Below are positions 1 through 6,646 of a DNA stretch of 8,292 bases, in pieces. The stretch is from Solirubrobacterales bacterium. Its GTDB lineage: Bacteria > Actinomycetota > Thermoleophilia > Solirubrobacterales > Solirubrobacteraceae. The DNA lies in NCBI GenBank assembly GCA_013813955.1, contig JACCQW010000160.1, positions 1 to 8,292 of the forward strand, in the 5' to 3' direction. The position numbers and the translations under genes are program-made. The notes beneath the pieces were generated by a model. The model was not told the origin of the DNA. It made no database searches and was given only the letters and a program-made list of their open reading frames with translations. Numbering within the stretch: the first letter of the stretch is position 1; each line of letters opens with the position of its first letter.

Positions 1-1136
1 TTGAGGACCAGGCGCTGCTCGAGCAGCGCGCGGCGCACGAGCTCGGGCGCACCGCCGCCGGGGAGCTCGCAGGCGAGCATCAGCCCACGGCCGCGGACCT
101 CCCCCACGCCCGGCAGCTCGCCCAGCGCATGGGCCAGCCGCTCGCCGAGCGCGCGCACGCGCGCCAGCAGCGCGGGATCGGAGACGACGTCGAGGACGGC
201 GAGGGCGGCCGAGCAGGCCACCGGCCCCCCGGCGAACGTCGAGCCGTGATCGCCGGGAGCGAAGACGTCGGCCAGGCGCGGCGCGCAGATCAGCGCGCCG
301 ATCGGCAGCCCGCCGCCCAGCGCCTTGGCGCTCGTCAGCAGGTCGGGCTCGACCCCGGAGTGCTCGTAGGCCCACAGCGTGCCGGTGCGCCCGAGGCCGC
401 ACTGCACCTCGTCGAAGATCAGTGCCGCGCCGTGCTCGTCGCAGGCCGCGCGCGCGGCCCGCAGCAGCTCGTCGTCGAGTACGTGCACGCCGCTCTCCCC
501 CTGCACGGGCTCGAGCAGCACCGCCGCGGTGCGCTCGTCGACCGCGCCGGTCACCGCCTCCGCGGTCGGCGCGACCGCCACGAACCCGGGCACGAGCGGC
601 GCGAACGGTGCCTGCTTGGACTCCTGCGGCGTGGCGGACAGCGAGCCGTAGGTGCGCCCGTGAAAGCCGCCGTGCACGGAGACGATCGTGCCGCCGGGCC
701 TCGCCTTGCGCGCGACCTTGAGCGCGGCCTCGTTGGCCTCCGTGCCGGAGTTGGCGAAGTGGACCTTGCCGCCCAGCGAGCCCTCGGCCAGCCGCTGGGC
801 CAGCCGCATGCCCGGCTCGGTGTAGAAGAGGTTGCCGACGTGCACGAGCCGGTCCGCCTGCTCGCGGATCGCCGCGACGACCGCAGGGTGGGAGTGGCCG
901 ATCGAGCTCACCGCGAGGCCGGTCTGGAAGTCGAGGTACTCGTGACCCTCGTCGTCCCACAATCGCGCGCCGTCGCCGCGCACGAACTGCACCGGCTGGC
1001 GCGCGTAGGCCCCCACCAGGTGCTCGCTCTCCAGGGCCTGCAGCTCTTGTAGAGAAGCCCCCGGGCCGGCATCCGGCCGGCTATTCAGAAATGATCGTCC
1101 GCGCTCCGGGCGTCCGTGACCGGGCCTTGGGCCCAT
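1..1136 (-). CDS. argD: acetylornithine aminotransferase (3' end truncated by window)
   Basis: PLP-dependent class III aminotransferase that converts N-acetylglutamate 5-semialdehyde to N2-acetylornithine with glutamate as donor; related enzymes also act on succinyldiaminopimelate. 378 codons are visible from the ATG at 1136; about 30-40 residues are missing. Numbered from that ATG: YARQPVQFVRGDGARLWD (44-61), YLDFQTGLAV (67-76), ANSGTEANEAALK (128-140, phosphate-binding SGTEAN), HGGFHGRTYGSLSATP (155-170, Phe158 stacking on PLP), FDEVQCGLGRTG (241-252, Asp242 to the pyridine nitrogen), the Schiff-base Lys271 in SAKALGGGLPIGA and HGSTFAGGPVAC (297-308). The start is uncertain. The ATG at 1136 overlaps the argB stop (TGATG) but has no clear ribosome binding site, and the first 31 codons use A or T at many third positions, unlike the rest. 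The next usable start is GTG 1016, just before YARQPV; GGAG lies about 12 bases upstream of it. Residues 28-40 (SLQELQALESEHL) look like genuine ArgD N-terminus, so I keep the long form. Confidence 0.95.
   Translation of the reverse strand, partial: MGPRPGHGRPERGRSFLNSRPDAGPGASLQELQALESEHLVGAYARQPVQFVRGDGARLWDDEGHEYLDFQTGLAVSSIGHSHPAVVAAIREQADRLVHVGNLFYTEPGMRLAQRLAEGSLGGKVHFANSGTEANEAALKVARKARPGGTIVSVHGGFHGRTYGSLSATPQESKQAPFAPLVPGFVAVAPTAEAVTGAVDERTAAVLLEPVQGESGVHVLDDELLRAARAACDEHGAALIFDEVQCGLGRTGTLWAYEHSGVEPDLLTSAKALGGGLPIGALICAPRLADVFAPGDHGSTFAGGPVACSAALAVLDVVSDPALLARVRALGERLAHALGELPGVGEVRGRGLMLACELPGGGAPELVRRALLEQRLVL
1065..1081. repeat. inverted repeat GCCGGC / GCCGGC in the argB-argD junction
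   Basis: A perfect 6-base GC-only stem with a 5-base loop (ATCCG on the plus strand), about 55-70 bases after the argB stop in the direction of transcription. On the mRNA strand it is followed by a G-rich stretch and CUUCUC, not a U run, so it does not look like an intrinsic terminator. Because GCCGGC is itself palindromic and the genome is GC-rich, chance is possible. If argD starts at 1136 the stem falls in codons 19-24; if it starts later, the stem is in the leader. Confidence 0.4.
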
Positions 1137-1984
1137 CACGTCGCGGGCCGGATCTTCGTCCCGATGCCCGCGTCGGTGAACAGCTCGAGCAGCAGCGAAT
1201 GCGGGACGCGCCCGTCGACGATGTGGGCGAAGCTCACGCCGCCGTGTATGGCCTCGACCGCGGCCTGCAGCTTGGGGCGCATGCCGCCGGTCACGTGGTC
1301 GAGCGCCGCCGTGACCTCGTCGGCGCCGGCGGCGGAGATGCGCGACTCGGGGTCGGCGGGGTCGCGCAGCCAGCCGGCGACGTCGGTGAGGAACATCACC
1401 TTGTAGGCGCCCAGCGCACGCGCGATCGCGCCGGCCGCCTCGTCGGCGTTGATGTTGTAGGAGTGCCCCTCGCGGTCGGCGCCCACCGAAGCCACGACCG
1501 GGATGTAGTCCTGGGCGATGTGCTCCAGCACGTCGACGTCGACGCGCTCGATGCGCCCGACGAAGCCGATGTCCTCCCCTCCCGGGGCCGCCTGGCGCGC
1601 CACGCGGAACAGCGAGCCATCGTCGCCGCACAGGCCGACGGCGGGCTGGCCGTGGCGGTTCAGGCGCAGGATGATGTCCTTGTTGACCTTGCCGACGAGC
1701 ACCATCTTGGCCACCTCGACCGTGGCCTCGTCACTCACGCGCAGGCCCCCGACGAACTCGACGCGCATGCCCAGTCGCTCCATGTATGAGGTGATGTCGG
1801 GCCCGCCCCCGTGCACGACGACCGGCTGCAGCCCGACGTACTTCAGCAGCACGACGTCGCGGGCGAACTCCTCGCGCAGCGCCGGGTCGGTCATGGCGGC
1901 GCCGCCGTACTTGATGACGATCGTGCGCCCGTGGAACTCCCGGATGTACGGGAGCGCCTCCAGGAGGGTGCCGACGTCGCGCAT
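1136..1984 (-). CDS. argB: acetylglutamate kinase, arginine-sensitive type
   Basis: Second step of arginine biosynthesis: ATP-dependent phosphorylation of N-acetylglutamate, by an amino-acid kinase-fold enzyme. It has 282 residues, within the usual range. Landmarks are IVIKYGGAAM (22-31, Lys25 for phosphate transfer), VVVHGGGPDI (55-64, glycine-rich substrate loop), GGLRVSDEAT (79-88), YNINADEAA (176-184), FLTDVAGW (198-205), GGMRPKLQA (233-241, with Lys238) and the end LFTDAGIGTKI (268-278). The N-terminal segment RDVGTLLEALPYIREFHG (2-19) resembles the extra helix that links dimers into a hexamer in arginine-inhibited kinases (Pseudomonas, Thermotoga) and is absent from the E. coli enzyme, so feedback inhibition by arginine is likely (inference). 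The ATG shares one base with the argJ stop (TGATG), with GGAG (1996-1999) 11 bases upstream. The frame is open far upstream, but the upstream part lies in argJ and is not protein-like. Confidence 0.96.
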   Translation of the reverse strand: MRDVGTLLEALPYIREFHGRTIVIKYGGAAMTDPALREEFARDVVLLKYVGLQPVVVHGGGPDITSYMERLGMRVEFVGGLRVSDEATVEVAKMVLVGKVNKDIILRLNRHGQPAVGLCGDDGSLFRVARQAAPGGEDIGFVGRIERVDVDVLEHIAQDYIPVVASVGADREGHSYNINADEAAGAIARALGAYKVMFLTDVAGWLRDPADPESRISAAGADEVTAALDHVTGGMRPKLQAAVEAIHGGVSFAHIVDGRVPHSLLLELFTDAGIGTKIRPAT

Positions 1985-3222
1985 CAGGTCGTGTACTCCG
2001 CGTTGATGGTGACGTACTGGTGGGACAGGTCGGAGAAGAAGACCTCTGTCTCCGCGCCGTCGCCGGGCAGCCCGACGACGTACTCGACCTCCACGCCCGC
2101 CGCCGCCGCACGCAGCGCCTCGACGTCGTGCTCGACCCCCTCGCCGTCCGAGCAGACGGTGATCCCCTCGATCGCGATGTCCAGCCCCAGCGGCGCCGTG
2201 CCCGGCAGCGCCGCGCCGGCGGCCGCGGCGATGCGCCCCCAGTTGGGGTCCGCGCCGTGCAGGGCGGCCTTGACCAGCGGCGAGTTGGCGACCGAGCGCG
2301 CCACCCGTTCGACGCCGTCGGCGTGCCCGCCGCGGACGACCACGCGGCCGATGCGCTTGGCGCCCTCGCCGTCGCGCACCATCATCACCGCGAGCATCCG
2401 CAGCAGCGCGTCCAGCGCCTCGCCGAAGCGCAGCTCGTCCTCGGACTCGGGTGCCACCCGTACGCCGCTGGCGCCGGAGGCCATGAGAATCGCGGTGTCG
2501 TTGGTGGACAGCTGGCCGTCGACGGAGATGCGATCGAAGGAGCGCCTGACGCAGACGCCGAGCAGCAGGTCGGCAGTCTCGGCCTGCAGTGCTGCGTCGG
2601 TCTGCACGAAGCACAGCATCGTGGCGAAGCCGGGCTGGATCATGCCCGCCCCCTTGGCCTGGGCGCTCAGGCGGACGGTGCCGGAGGGCAGCGCGACGCT
2701 CAGCGACGCCTGCTTGGCGAACGCGTCGGTGGTCATGATCGCCTCGGCGAGGTCGCCGTCCCCGCCGGGGCGCAGCACCGCCCCGGCCCGGCCCATACCG
2801 GCGGCCAGCCGCTCGGCGTCCAGCGGCACGCCGATCACGCCGGTCGACGCCACGGCCACCTGCTCGGGCTCGACCCCCGCTGCCCCGGCGGCCGCGTCCT
2901 GCGTGGCGACCGCGACCTCGATGCCGTGCGCGCCGGTCGCCGCGTTGGCGTTGCCCGAGTTGGCGACGATGACGCGCAGCGCATCCAGCCGGGAGCGCTC
3001 CTGCATCACGAGCACGGGCGCGGCGAGCACCCCGGAGCGCGTGAAGCGCGCCGCGCTGGTCGCGTCGTGGGCATCGCAGACCAGCAGCCCGACGTCCAGC
3101 CCGCCGGACGGCTTGATCTGTGCGGCCACGCCCGCGGCCCGGAAACCGGCGGGCAGGCCGCCGCCCTCGGCGTCGCCGACGTGCTCGGGCTCCTCGATCC
3201 AGCGTGAGGCGAAGAAGCTCAT
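1984..3222 (-). CDS. argJ: bifunctional ornithine acetyltransferase / N-acetylglutamate synthase
   Basis: Transfers acetyl from N-acetylornithine to glutamate, releasing ornithine and regenerating N-acetylglutamate; many homologues also make N-acetylglutamate from acetyl-CoA. It has 412 residues, normal for ArgJ. The protein self-cleaves before a threonine that becomes the nucleophile: KGAGMIQPGFATML (190-203) places this at Thr201, giving chains of about 200 and 212 residues. STGVIG (126-131) supplies the oxyanion-hole Thr-Gly, Glu286 lies in RDGEGAKR, DPNWGR is at 325-330 and the C-terminal INAEYTT (406-412) carries the conserved Asn407. The motif usually written DGxxSTND reads DGQLSTND (235-242). 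The ATG overlaps the argC stop (ATGA) and has GGGGA (3230-3234) seven bases upstream. The frame continues open upstream within argC, but that part is a shadow. Whether it is truly bifunctional or only the recycling enzyme cannot be told from sequence. No argA-like gene is in the window. Confidence 0.97.
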   Translation of the reverse strand: MSFFASRWIEEPEHVGDAEGGGLPAGFRAAGVAAQIKPSGGLDVGLLVCDAHDATSAARFTRSGVLAAPVLVMQERSRLDALRVIVANSGNANAATGAHGIEVAVATQDAAAGAAGVEPEQVAVASTGVIGVPLDAERLAAGMGRAGAVLRPGGDGDLAEAIMTTDAFAKQASLSVALPSGTVRLSAQAKGAGMIQPGFATMLCFVQTDAALQAETADLLLGVCVRRSFDRISVDGQLSTNDTAILMASGASGVRVAPESEDELRFGEALDALLRMLAVMMVRDGEGAKRIGRVVVRGGHADGVERVARSVANSPLVKAALHGADPNWGRIAAAAGAALPGTAPLGLDIAIEGITVCSDGEGVEHDVEALRAAAAGVEVEYVVGLPGDGAETEVFFSDLSHQYVTINAEYTT

Positions 3223-4223
3223 GGCTCGATCCCCAGCGTCTCGGGCAGACCGAACATCAGGTTGAGATTCTGCACGGCCTGCGAGGCCGCGCCCTTCCAG
3301 AGGTTGTCCAGCGCCGCGAAGACGAAGACCTTGCCGGTGCGCTCGTCGGCGCGCGCATGGATGCGGCACACGTTGGAGTCGCGCACGTCGCGCACCCCGG
3401 GCGGCGTGTCGACGACCTCCAGGAACGGATGGCGCTCGGCCCACACCTCATACGCGCCGTCGAGTTGCTCCTGGCTCCAGGGCTCGGTCGTCGTCACGTA
3501 GCAGGAGACCAGCTCGCCCTGGTCCAGCGGCATGAGGTGCGGTGTGAACGTGGCGGTGACCGCGGCGCCGAGCGCCGCCAGCTCCTGGTCGATCTCCGGC
3601 ATGTGGCGGTGCGCGCCGACGCCGTAGGGCACGAAGTTCTCATCCATGCTCACGAAATGCGTCGTCTCGGTGGCCTTGCGCCCCGCGCCCGAGACCCCGG
3701 ACTTCGCGTCGACGACGACGTCGGCGATCGTGCCCGACCGCGCCAGCGGCGCGAGCGCGAGCAGCGTCGCGGTCGGATAGCAGCCCGGGTTGGCGACCAG
3801 CCGCGCGGAGGCGACCTGCGCCTCGTAGATCTCCGGCAGCCCGTAGACCGCCTCGCCGAAGCGGTCGGGGGCTCCGTGCTCGCCGTACCAGCGCTCGTAG
3901 ATCGCGCGGTCGCGCAGGCGGAAGTCCGCGCTGAGATCGACCACCCGCACGCCGCGCTGCAGCAGCGCGGCGACCACGGGCGCCGCGGCACCGTGCGGGT
4001 AGGCGACGATCGCGGCCTCGACCTCGCCGTGGCGGTCGAGGTCGAGCTCCTCGAGCACGAGGCCGACGCGGTGGTACGGGTACAGGGCGTCCAGCGACCG
4101 GCCGGCGTCGCTGCGGCTCGTCGCCGCGTGCAGCGCGAACAGCGGATGGCGGTCGACCAGCCGGGCCGCGAGCGCGCCGGTATAGCCCGATGCCCCGGCC
4201 ACGATGACGCGCGCCTCAGCCAC
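3219..4223 (-). CDS. argC: N-acetyl-gamma-glutamyl-phosphate reductase
   Basis: Third step of arginine biosynthesis: NADPH-dependent reduction of N-acetylglutamyl 5-phosphate to N-acetylglutamate 5-semialdehyde, releasing phosphate; cytoplasmic. From the GTG at 4223 it has 334 residues, near the usual 335-350. The N-terminal Rossmann fold has GASGYTG (10-16) for NADP. The catalytic cysteine is Cys148 in NPGCYPTATLLAL (145-157). KSGVSGAGRK (174-183), the histidine motif GAHRHMPEI (203-211) and the C-terminal WKGAASQAVQNLNLM (309-323) are all family signatures. The start is ambiguous between GTG 4232 and GTG 4223; the shorter form has the better spaced ribosome binding site and begins MAEARVIVAG. 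The gene overlaps the end of pheT by 8 bases and ends in an ATGA overlap with argJ. No space remains for its own promoter except inside pheT. The N-terminal sequence is intact and no frame break is visible. Confidence 0.96.
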   Translation of the reverse strand: MAEARVIVAGASGYTGALAARLVDRHPLFALHAATSRSDAGRSLDALYPYHRVGLVLEELDLDRHGEVEAAIVAYPHGAAAPVVAALLQRGVRVVDLSADFRLRDRAIYERWYGEHGAPDRFGEAVYGLPEIYEAQVASARLVANPGCYPTATLLALAPLARSGTIADVVVDAKSGVSGAGRKATETTHFVSMDENFVPYGVGAHRHMPEIDQELAALGAAVTATFTPHLMPLDQGELVSCYVTTTEPWSQEQLDGAYEVWAERHPFLEVVDTPPGVRDVRDSNVCRIHARADERTGKVFVFAALDNLWKGAASQAVQNLNLMFGLPETLGIEP

Positions 4224-6591
4224 GCAGCTCACCCCCCAGGGCCTCGGCCAGCCGCGCGACGATCCGCTCGCGCACCGGCGCGGCGTCCTCGTCGGTCAGC
4301 GTGCGGTCCGGCGCCCGGAAGGCGAGCGCGACGGCCAGCGACTTACGCCCCGCCGCGATCTGGGCGCCCGTGTAGACGTCGAAGACCTCGGCGCGGCCGA
4401 GCAGCTTTCCGCCCGCGGCGCGGACGGCCGCGAGAACCGCCGCGGCGGGGACCGCGGTATCCACCACGACGGCGATGTCCTGGCGCAGCTCGGGATAGGA
4501 GGTGAGGTCCTCGTAGGCGGGAACGGCGCTCGCGTGGGTCAGCAGCGCGCCCAGATCGACCTCGAACGCCGCGACCACGTCGAGGTCCCACGCGCGAGCG
4601 ACCAGCGGGTGCACGTCGCCCAGCCAGCCCAGCTGCGCGCCGGGCGCGTGCGCCAGATCGACGCGGGCGCTGCGGCCGGGGTGCAGAAACGGCTGGGGCG
4701 CGGCGGTGAAGGCGGCCTCGACGCGCAGCGCGGCGAGGACCGCCTCCAGATGGGCCTTGGCGGCCAGTACGTCACCGGGCACCAGCGCGCCCAGCGCGTG
4801 GTGCTCGCAGGGCAGCGGCCCGCCGCCGGCGAGGTACACCGCGCCGGACTCGAAGAGCCCCGGGGCGCCCTGCCCGCGGGCGGCGTTGAGCCCCGCGGCG
4901 TCCAGCAGCGAACCCAGCAGCGTCGTGCGCATCACCGACTGGTCCTCGCTCATCGGGTTCTCCAGCACGACCCGCCGGCGCCGCGGGTCCCCCGGCGCCA
5001 GGCGCAGCACGTCGTCGCGCCCGGGCGCCTCGAAGCTCCAGCCGACGATCTCGTGCAGCCCTGCGGCGGTGAGCGCGTCCTCCGCGCGGCGGCGCAGGCG
5101 CTGCTCGCGCGTCAGGACGCCGACCGCGCCGCGGCGGCTGGGCAGAGTCGCGGGGAGCTCATCGTCCATGCCGTGCAGCCGTGCGACCTCCTCGATGAGG
5201 TCGGCCTCGCGGGTGACGTCGTTGCGCCGGTGCGGCGGAATCGCGACGTCGAGCCCGTCGGAGCGCTCGGTGACGCCGAAGCCCAGGCGCTGCAGATGCA
5301 GCGCGCTCTCCGAGCGGGCGATGTCCACGCCCAGCAGGCCGCCAACGCGCGCGTCACGCAACCGGACGAGCTGCGGGTCCGCTCCGGCCCCGCCGATGTC
5401 GATCGTGCCCGGCACGAGCTTCGCGCCGCACAGCTCGAGCATGAGCCTCGTCGCCACCGCCTGGGCCTCGAGCGCCTGCTCGGGCGCGAGCCCCTTCTCG
5501 AATCGCGCGCTGGCCTCGCTGCGCAGGCCGAGCCTGCTCGAGGTCGCGAGGATGTTCGCGCCCACCCAGCTGGCCGCCTCCATCAGCACGCGCGTCGTGC
5601 CGGGCGAGACCTCCGAGCGCGCGCCGCCCATGACCCCCGCGATCGAGGCCGGCCCGTCGCCGTCGGCGATCAGGCAGACCGCGGGGTCCAGGACGCGGGT
5701 CTGGCCGTCGAGCGTGACGAGCTGCTCGCGGTCGCCCGCGCGCCGCACGATCAGGCGGGCGCCGGCGATGGCGTCCAGGTCGAAGGCGTGCAGCGGCTGG
5801 CCGGTGAGCACCATGACGTAGTTGGTGATGTCCACGACGTTGTTGATCGGACGCTGGCCGGCGGCCATGAGGCGGGCCTTCAGCCACGGCGGCGAGGGCG
5901 CGATCGTCACGCCGGTGAACGCCCGCGCGACGAAGCGCGGGCACAGGTCGCCGGCCTCGACCACCACCTCGCAGGGCACGTCGCCGTCGAAGCTGCCCGG
6001 GTCCTCGCTCCAGGGCGGCGGGGCGAGCGGCGCGGCGGTGGCCGCGTGGACCTCCCGTGCGACGCCGTAGATGCCGAGGCAGTCCGGCCGGTTGGGCGTG
6101 ATCTCCAGCTCGAGCACGGGGGTGGCGATCGGCAGGACGCCGGCCAGCGGCTGGCCGGCCTGGAGCGAGTCCTCAGCGAGCACCATGATCCCCGCGTGCT
6201 CGATGCCGATGCCCAGCTCGTCCTCGGCGAGGATCATCCCGTCGGACTCCACGCCGCGCAGCCTGGCCTTGCGTAGCTTCGTGCCATCGGGCAAGACCGC
6301 GCCCGGCCGGGCGACCGCGACCGTCTGCCCGGCCGCGACGTTCGGTGCCCCGCAGACGATCTGCGTCTCGGCGCCCTCGCCGATCGCCACCCGGCACACC
6401 GTCAGCCGGTCGGCATCGGGATGGGCCTCGGCGGCGAGCACCCGGCCGACGACGAACGCGTCGAGCTCGCCGACACCGTGGTGGAGCACGCGGTCGACCT
6501 CGGTGCCGGTCATGGCCAGGCGGGTGGCCAGCTCGCCCGCTTCGAGGCCGGGCGAGCAGTAGTCGTGCAGCCATTCGAGCGGGAGCCTCAT
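4216..6591 (-). CDS. pheT: phenylalanyl-tRNA synthetase beta subunit
   Basis: Large, non-catalytic subunit of phenylalanyl-tRNA synthetase. It binds tRNA-Phe and hydrolyses mischarged Tyr-tRNA-Phe. It has 791 residues, close to the usual 790-820. The start MRLPLEWLHDY matches the family N-terminus and has a ribosome binding site. Domains by approximate residue: N-terminal segment 1-38; EMAP-II-like OB fold 39-150 (HPDADRLTVCRV at 58-69, QIVCGAPNV at 77-85); B3/B4 editing region 205-380 (PINNVVDITNYVM at 248-260, GQPLHAFD at 264-271, IAGVMGG at 317-323, SEASARFEKGL at 358-368); B5 about 400-475 (PPHRRNDVTREADLIEEVAR at 452-471); core synthetase-like domain 485-690; C-terminal FDX-ACB anticodon-binding domain about 697-791 (YPELRQDIAVVVD at 699-711). 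ITPNRPDCLGIYGVARE (164-180) is another family hallmark. The region around 585-615 is shorter than I recall for E. coli PheT and lacks a clear DFFD-type motif before the LAAKAHLE helix. The TGA stop lies inside the first codons of argC. Confidence 0.97.
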   Translation of the reverse strand: MRLPLEWLHDYCSPGLEAGELATRLAMTGTEVDRVLHHGVGELDAFVVGRVLAAEAHPDADRLTVCRVAIGEGAETQIVCGAPNVAAGQTVAVARPGAVLPDGTKLRKARLRGVESDGMILAEDELGIGIEHAGIMVLAEDSLQAGQPLAGVLPIATPVLELEITPNRPDCLGIYGVAREVHAATAAPLAPPPWSEDPGSFDGDVPCEVVVEAGDLCPRFVARAFTGVTIAPSPPWLKARLMAAGQRPINNVVDITNYVMVLTGQPLHAFDLDAIAGARLIVRRAGDREQLVTLDGQTRVLDPAVCLIADGDGPASIAGVMGGARSEVSPGTTRVLMEAASWVGANILATSSRLGLRSEASARFEKGLAPEQALEAQAVATRLMLELCGAKLVPGTIDIGGAGADPQLVRLRDARVGGLLGVDIARSESALHLQRLGFGVTERSDGLDVAIPPHRRNDVTREADLIEEVARLHGMDDELPATLPSRRGAVGVLTREQRLRRRAEDALTAAGLHEIVGWSFEAPGRDDVLRLAPGDPRRRRVVLENPMSEDQSVMRTTLLGSLLDAAGLNAARGQGAPGLFESGAVYLAGGGPLPCEHHALGALVPGDVLAAKAHLEAVLAALRVEAAFTAAPQPFLHPGRSARVDLAHAPGAQLGWLGDVHPLVARAWDLDVVAAFEVDLGALLTHASAVPAYEDLTSYPELRQDIAVVVDTAVPAAAVLAAVRAAGGKLLGRAEVFDVYTGAQIAAGRKSLAVALAFRAPDRTLTDEDAAPVRERIVARLAEALGGELRG
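4232..4237 (-). promoter_or_regulatory. argC ribosome binding site within the end of pheT
   Basis: A run of six G on the minus strand lies 8 bases before the GTG at 4223, a normal Shine-Dalgarno distance. A second in-frame GTG at 4232 begins inside this G run, too close to use it, so 4223 is the preferred argC start. The site lies within pheT codons, so argC translation is probably coupled to pheT. Confidence 0.6.
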
Positions 6592-6600
6592 CGCGAGGGA

Positions 6601-6608
6601 CCCCTTCT
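6601..6608 (-). promoter_or_regulatory. pheT ribosome binding site in the pheS-pheT spacer
   Basis: AGAAGGGG lies 9 bases before the pheT ATG at 6591 and fixes that start, since the frame is open well into pheS. The 55-base spacer (6592-6646) is the only true intergenic gap in the window. It also holds two small inverted repeats: a 5-base stem with a 3-base loop at 6612-6624 and a 4-base stem with a 4-base loop at 6631-6642. Neither is followed by a T run, so I see no terminator. No promoter-like -10 or -35 elements are apparent. Confidence 0.75.
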
Positions 6609-6646
6609 CATGGTCGCGGCGACCTTGGTCGAGCAATGGCTCGATG

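Noticed and set aside
129..1052. Plus-strand open frame of about 307 codons opposite argD, and another at 3120-4505 opposite argC.
   Set aside because: Antisense shadows; the minus-strand proteins carry complete catalytic motifs.
1985..2614. Upstream extension of the argB frame through the end of argJ, which could be read as a 492-residue fusion.
   Set aside because: The extension is Arg/Gly low-complexity sequence and a shadow of argJ; ArgB is complete from 1984.
1811..3265. Long plus-strand open frames opposite argJ (about 484 and 395 codons).
   Set aside because: Low-complexity Ser/Ala/Thr- or Arg/Gly-rich translations with no recognisable fold or ribosome binding site; they mirror argJ codon structure.
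4204..6276. A plus-strand open frame of about 690 codons opposite pheT.
   Set aside because: In this GC-rich DNA, antisense frames stay open by composition. The translation is rich in Arg, Gly, Ala and His with no domain, and pheT on the other strand has full-length family motifs.
6612..6642. Two short inverted repeats in the pheS-pheT spacer as a terminator or attenuator.
   Set aside because: Stems of only 4-5 bases, no T run, and a functional pheT ribosome binding site directly after; no leader peptide is visible.
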